From: Tetradesmus obliquus
Lineage: Eukaryota; Chlorophyta; Chlorophyceae; Sphaeropleales; Scenedesmaceae
Direction of reading: 5' to 3'
Length of the DNA stretch: 64,000 nucleotides
NCBI GenBank assembly: GCA_030272155.1
Contig: CP126195.1
Location: forward strand, 2,091,001-2,155,000
This document shows, in pieces, positions 60,116-64,000 of this stretch; position 1 is the stretch's first letter; every line of letters begins with the position of its first letter. Below the pieces are notes generated by a model, which made no database searches, was not told where the DNA came from, and was given only the letters and a program-made list of their open reading frames with translations. A program made the position numbers and the translations under genes.

Positions 60116-62549
60116 GACTATCTGATCAGCACACAAGCACCGAACTGGTGTTGTAACCATTGGCACAATCAGTGGTGCCGGGCCAAGCACACTAGAGGTG
60201 CAACACACACATAATGTTGCTGCATGGCCTGGCTACAGGTCACACAAGATTTGTGGCACAGCAACATTGATGGCATGCTGCACACCCCCAATGAACCTCT
60301 GCTGAATCGTACAGATGCTGCACTCACCTGGCAGAAGAGGATCATGGGCAGCTGCAGCGCCAGCTGTGAGCACTGAAGCTGCTTGTCTGCTGACCTGTAG
60401 CACGCCACCACCTGCACAGGCAGAGCACAGCAGCGGCAACAAGATGACAGTTGCTGTTTTTTGCCGTCGCCGCACTCAGCTTTTAACTGGAGTCCACAGA
60501 AACAGACTGTTGTTGATGCCTTCTTTCAGCTGAAGTTCCTGCTGCAAGCATCCCTGTTATTGTCAGGATACACACGCCCACTGCCACTTAACACAGCAAG
60601 CACAGCCTGCAGAGAGCCACTCACCTCTGCAGTGTTGGCTGCCGGTATGCTGCTGCCTGCCGGCACCTGCAGCACCACCTGCACAGCCAGCGGCTCGCCA
60701 GGGCCCCTGCTGCTGCTGCTGCTGGGTGGCAGCTCAGGCAGCAGCAGCTGCTGCTGCAGAGCCACCACAGGCGCTGGCACTTGGATGCTGATGCTCACAT
60801 CCTGCAGTGGGCACAACACCTCCGACGGGTTACTAGGTGCAGAAGCACAGCTGACTGACACTGATGTGTTTTCCTTCCAAACACTCTGCGATCATCACAA
60901 CCTTGCAGGGATGCAGCTGCACAGATATACAGGTCAGATTTGCTGCCCAGGCTCCACGCCACGTGCAGAACCCAGTTTATCAGTAGCTAACACCAGTTGC
61001 TTTGACGCAAGCAATTTCAATCCAGCTGCCCTGACGCACCTTCATACTTGACTTGGTTGTGTTGCTGAGCAGCAGCGTCACTGTCAGCTGCTTCACGCCA
61101 GCAGCTGCTGCACCCCCAGCAGCACCAAACCCTGCCACACCATCTGCATTCGAGCCTGGCGGCCCCTCTCCACCCTCTCTCACAATCCTGTCAGCATCAT
61201 CCAGTCTGCTTGGCACCTGTGCCCTCAGCACCAGCTCCTTTGCTGCTGCTGCTGCTCCTTTCCCTGCTGCTGCTGCTGGTGCTGCTGCTGCTGGGTCCCA
61301 CCCCGCGCCACCTGCTGCCTTGATTTGGGTCAGCAGTGCTTTTCGCTCTGCCTCCATTGCAGCGTAGTCCAGCTGCTTGGACTCTGCAAAGGATACTGAC
61401 TGCTTGGGCGGCTCGCTGCCAAGGTACAGCACTGACAGCTTGCCTGCAGTGAACGACCACCACCACCAGCAGCAGCAGCAGCAGCAAGAAGCAACAGAGT
61501 GCATCACTGTGTGACAGTTGGTTTTACTCCGTCCCCTGGCAGCCGACTGAGCAGCAGTATGTCACCAGCATCAGAGTTGTAACACACGGCAGCATGCCAG
61601 CGCTGTACAAGCCCATGACGCAGATGTGGCTGGCTTGCGCCTGACGCTACACTTGATATGTGGTTACACCGAGGTTTCAACCAAGCCCGCCTACCTGTGT
61701 CATCCAGGGCCACGATCATGCCCTGCATGCCTTCCAAGGCTGCCACCCGCACTGCCACAGGCAGCATCTCCAACCGCGCAGCCCACGCTAGCTCCTGACC
61801 CCTGTACACCATCAACGCTTTAGTATGCGTAGCAACAAGCAAATTCTCCGGCGGCCGCTGCTGCTGCTGTTGGTTAGGGTTTGCTGTTGCGCTGCTGCTG
61901 CTGCTGCTGTCGGGGCCAGCTGGGAAGGGCCAGCAGCAGGCCGGGTGGTAGTCCAGCCGGCGCTGCAGCAGCAGCTGGCCCCGCAGGTTGAGCACGAAGA
62001 AGGTGTGCTCAGCCAGCACCAGGATGTCGGCAGGCGCATCTGCAGCAACAGACCCAGGAGTTTTTGGCTGAAGAAAGTATTGGTGTGATGAGCATCAACA
62101 TGTGTTTTCAGCCAGCACCAGGATGTCGGCAGGCGCATCTGCAACATGTACAAAGCAAGCAACAGTCCCAGGATCTTCAAAAAGACGCAGCAGATATTGA
62201 TTGCTTGTACAGAGAGCAATGACAGGTGGTTGCATGCAGGTGAAATGCAGGCTGCGCCACGTTGATCTACATGATATGGTGTGACACATATGCACAGCCG
62301 TCACATGCTCCTGCTAGGATGGTGATGTGGCCCAGACAGCTGCCGCAGTTATCATCCTAAAACTGCAACACCCAACACCTTGAAGATGGACTCCCCAGTG
62401 CACGCACCTGCACGTGTGTTGGCTGTGATGCGTCCTGTCCTGATGTCTAGTGCTGCTTCTCCCAGCACCACAGTCCAGTCAGCCTGGATGCGCTTGCCTG
62501 AGACAGCGCCTGCAGGGGGACCGCCTGCTGCAGCAGCAGCAACAGCAGC

Positions 62550-62589
<40 letters not shown>

Positions 62590-62959
62590 GTGCAAGGGCA
62601 TCATCAGCTACAGCAGCAGCATGCACCAACAACATCACTGCAGCAGTTGCAGAGGTGGGGCTGTCCAGGCAAGCATGGTCGTGCTGAGTTTGCAGGAACA
62701 TGCACAGGGGCGTGCTGCATGCTGAGCTGCAGCCGCAGCACTGGCACTGCTACCAGTCTGCTGCACACGGGTGTGGTCAATTGCCACAGAAAACTGCACA
62801 CAACGAGATGACCAACAACGTCCTGGCAGCTGCTCGCAACACAATCAGCACTGCTACTCAGTGATGGGCTACTGCCACAACACATCCGGGCACAATGCAG
62901 CATAACACAACCCAGGCCCTGCGGCAGCCTGACCCCTGCAGGCACATGGGCCACACAAA

Positions 62960-62998
<39 letters not shown>

Positions 62999-63717
62999 TT
63001 GCTGCCACTCGCTGCTGCCAGATTGCTGTACTTGTACGCCACGAGCTCCAGCCCTGCAGTTGAGGTGATGAAGCTGTCTGATGCTGCTGCGTATGCCAGC
63101 GGCCCAGGCAGCAGGAAGCTAGGCAGGAAGCGGCTAAAGGCCATAGCCTCCTGCTCAAAAAAGGTGAGCTGGCCATCATATGACTGCACCACAATGTGTT
63201 CTACACCTGCACATGACACATGGGCAGGACAGGGCGGACAGGGCCCATGTTGCTGCTGCAAAGCAAGCACCAGAGGCTCAGGCTCAAAGAAGGTGAGCTG
63301 GCCATCATATGACTGCACCATGATATGCTCCATGCTTGCGCAAGCATAGCGCAAGCGGCACAGGGCAGTCAGGAAAACTCATTGCACATGGTGCACTGTT
63401 GCGACATAGCAGGTTTCTGAAGTCTGTAGAAGACTGGAACAGCTGCTGCCATGTATCCCTTGCTCACCAGCAATGCCCCCGAAAGGCCCTGTAGCCATAT
63501 TGGCTGCTGTGTGCTCCAGATAGTGCTCGTAGATCTTGCTGTGCTGCAGGTAGCTGCTGCCGACTGCCTGCAGGGCGTACACTGCCAGCTTGCGTGGGTG
63601 CAGCACAGCCAGGCAGATGCTGCTGCTCCTGCAGGAACCAGTGCCAGTGCCAGGGAGCAGGGCAGCAGGCAGCAGGCGCAGTTGCTGAGCCCAGTCGCAC
63701 TGTCTTGGCAGAGCTTC
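56884..63717 (-). CDS. BBS9: BBSome subunit BBS9 (PTHB1), N-terminus beyond the window
   Basis: Thirteen exons seen: 63468-63717, 62961-63206, 62408-62509, 61695-62039, 61040-61443, 60625-60801, 60328-60411, 59969-60067, 59064-59348, 58742-58867, 58273-58353, 57711-57869 and 56884-57117, giving about 864 residues; human BBS9 has 887. BBS9 is a core scaffold of the BBSome, which moves membrane proteins in and out of cilia. Landmarks: ICLAVLHPRKLAVYAL, the propeller core VVQSYDGQLTFFEQEAMAF followed by SRFLPSFLLPGPLAYAA, DWTVVLGEAALDI, ILVLAEHTFFVLNLRGQ, MLPVAVRVAALEGMQGMIVA, LDYAAMEAERKALLTQIKAA, SFHFGGGQEVTILVSKNAGR, REVQFRSVQKRLLVRYK and PLNQLDVLMEETYDQ. Exons from 63206 downward keep phase throughout. 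The start of the 63468-63717 exon is uncertain, and one or more 5' exons are missing. A polyglutamine run ends exon 62961-63206. Confidence 0.9.
57187..57354 (-). repeat. Two tandem echoes of the last BBS9 exon (5' end with acceptor)
   Basis: Copies at 57187-57240 and 57301-57354 of the exon start (VSWEETSSAAMTHLLH and VSWEETSAAAMTHLLH beside VSWEETTEAAMTHLLR), each with a CTGCAG acceptor. The offset is about 115 bp. Three near-equivalent 3' splice sites therefore exist for the last exon. Confidence 0.93.
57543..57603 (-). repeat. Echo of BBS9 exon 57711-57869 (3' end with donor)
   Basis: Copy of the exon end (ALSPVVLEGPE) with the same GTAGGT donor, about 160 bp into the intron. Confidence 0.88.
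58442..58478 (-). repeat. Echo of BBS9 exon 58273-58353 (5' end with acceptor)
   Basis: Copy of the exon start (DRNAALLNH beside DRNAAPLNQ) with a CTAACAG acceptor, about 120 bp upstream. Confidence 0.85.
58872..58934 (-). repeat. (CTG)n array at a BBS9 3' splice site
   Basis: CAG on the plus strand, CTG on the sense strand, ending at the acceptor (CTGCCAG) of exon 58742-58867. Confidence 0.94.
59440..59745 (-). repeat. Three tandem echoes of BBS9 exon 59064-59348 (5' end)
   Basis: Copies of the segment encoding AHPAHAEALSRCQAAN lie at about 59452, 59580 and 59707, spaced 127-131 bp from each other and from the real exon edge. Each carries some upstream intron with a TGCACT/CAG acceptor region. 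Confidence 0.93.
60073..60113 (-). repeat. (CTG)n array at a BBS9 3' splice site
   Basis: CAG on the plus strand, CTG on the sense strand, just upstream of the CCACAG acceptor of exon 59969-60067. Confidence 0.94.
62095..62147 (-). repeat. Echo of BBS9 exon 61695-62039 (5' end with acceptor)
   Basis: Copy of the exon start (DAPADILVLAENT beside DAPADILVLAEHT) with acceptor GTTGCAG, about 106 bp upstream. It is nearly identical and therefore probably recent. Confidence 0.9.
62531..62588 (-). repeat. (CTG)n array upstream of a BBS9 3' splice site
   Basis: CAG on the plus strand, CTG on the sense strand, about 20 bases upstream of the CTGCAG acceptor of exon 62408-62509. Confidence 0.94.
62963..62997 (-). 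repeat. Coding (CAG)11-12 at a BBS9 exon end
   Basis: CTG on the plus strand, CAG on the sense strand, encoding polyglutamine in frame up to the donor (CAAG|GTTTGTG) of exon 62961-63206. Human BBS9 has no such run here. Confidence 0.85.
63274..63340 (-). repeat. Echo of BBS9 exon 62961-63206 (5' end)
   Basis: Copy of the exon start (MEHIMVQSYDGQLTFFEPE beside VEHIVVQSYDGQLTFFEQE), about 130 bp upstream. The protein-level match is nearly complete, so the duplication is recent or under constraint. Confidence 0.92.
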
Positions 63718-64000
63718 CTGCTCAAACATTGTAGGTTTGGCAATACGCATGCTGCAGGCCATGTAACACCCTGGAACTATAATTGCTGTTGCTGAGGCAG
63801 TACACTTGCCGCAGCGGTACATACAACCACAGCTGCCACGCCTGCTGAAAGCACCGCTTGAAATGTCATGCAGATATCTCTAACTTGTTGATAGAATCTC
63901 AATATAATGTTGCGGCTACCATCAGCAGATGCGCTTGCAGGGTGGCCCTATTGGCCCAGTACCAGGCTCACCCCAGAAAGTTTCCTGCAGCCAGCTGCAG
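63718..64000 (-). other. Right edge, probable BBS9 intron or 5' exon region
   Basis: The missing N-terminal ~80 residues of BBS9 should begin here or just beyond. A possible donor (GGG|GTGAGC) is present at about 63971 on the minus strand, but I could not match the sequence upstream of it to the BBS9 N-terminus. Confidence 0.35.

Noticed and set aside
1212-63340. Echoes explained as merged haplotypes in the assembly
   Set aside because: Not fully excluded, but the copies are partial, centred on exon edges, often present three or four times and diverged to different degrees, which a simple haplotype join would not produce.
1-64000. Prokaryotic operon, phage or integrated virus
   Set aside because: Genes are multi-exon with GT-AG introns and eukaryotic products (eIF1A, BBS9, cyclin). 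No capsid, integrase or terminase-like pattern was seen.
1-64000. Autonomous transposable elements
   Set aside because: I looked for transposase or reverse-transcriptase motifs, long terminal repeats and inverted repeats and found none convincing. The repeats seen are local tandem copies.

Overview
The window is nuclear DNA from an intron-rich eukaryote, most likely a green alga (Chlorophyta). Coding exons are short and joined by GT-AG introns, and CAG/CTG triplet arrays are everywhere. The gene content combines a ciliary BBSome subunit (BBS9), an organellar tRNA-modification GTPase (MnmE), a cytosolic translation factor (eIF1A), a cyclin and an adenosylcobalamin-dependent ribonucleotide reductase. 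A Scenedesmus-like chlorophycean would fit, but I cannot name the species. I assembled gene models by hand from the splice sites. Eight of the ten end in frame with a clear start and stop; the other two run off the window (BBS9) or lack an identified first exon (the reductase).

Layout. From 302 to 22662, minus strand, lie three tandem paralogous genes for secreted or membrane-bound proteins built of cadherin-like/Ig-like repeats with the VLANDxG signature: 302-5427 (566 aa), 8047-13710 (575 aa) and 16242-22662 (852 aa). Every domain is a phase-1 exon module, and the domains follow one order, A-B-C-D-E. From 24810 to 30602 (minus) is a class II, vitamin B12-dependent ribonucleotide reductase. 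At 32165-36249 (minus) is a membrane-anchored alpha/beta hydrolase (467 aa). At 37830-40633 (minus) is a START-like lipid-binding protein (421 aa). At 41891-44904 (plus) is a cyclin with a long Q/Y/W-rich tail. At 49417-54073 (plus) is MnmE. At 54533-55355 (plus) is eIF1A. From 56884 to beyond 63717 (minus) is BBS9/PTHB1, cut by the right edge at its N-terminal end. Between 44905 and 49416 I find no gene.

Two window-wide patterns stand out. First, introns and flanks repeatedly hold imperfect copies ('echoes') of the adjoining exon edge, usually 30-60 bp including the splice site, sometimes in tandem with a period of about 115-130 bp. They occur in nine of the ten genes and look like repeated local tandem duplication across exon borders. 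Second, CTG arrays lie on the sense strand directly upstream of many 3' splice sites, which commonly end in CTGCAG. CAG on the sense strand is mostly used inside exons, where it encodes polyglutamine.

The genes do not form a pathway. They are ordinary neighbours in a eukaryotic chromosome, apart from the three-gene repeat-protein cluster, which clearly arose by local duplication.
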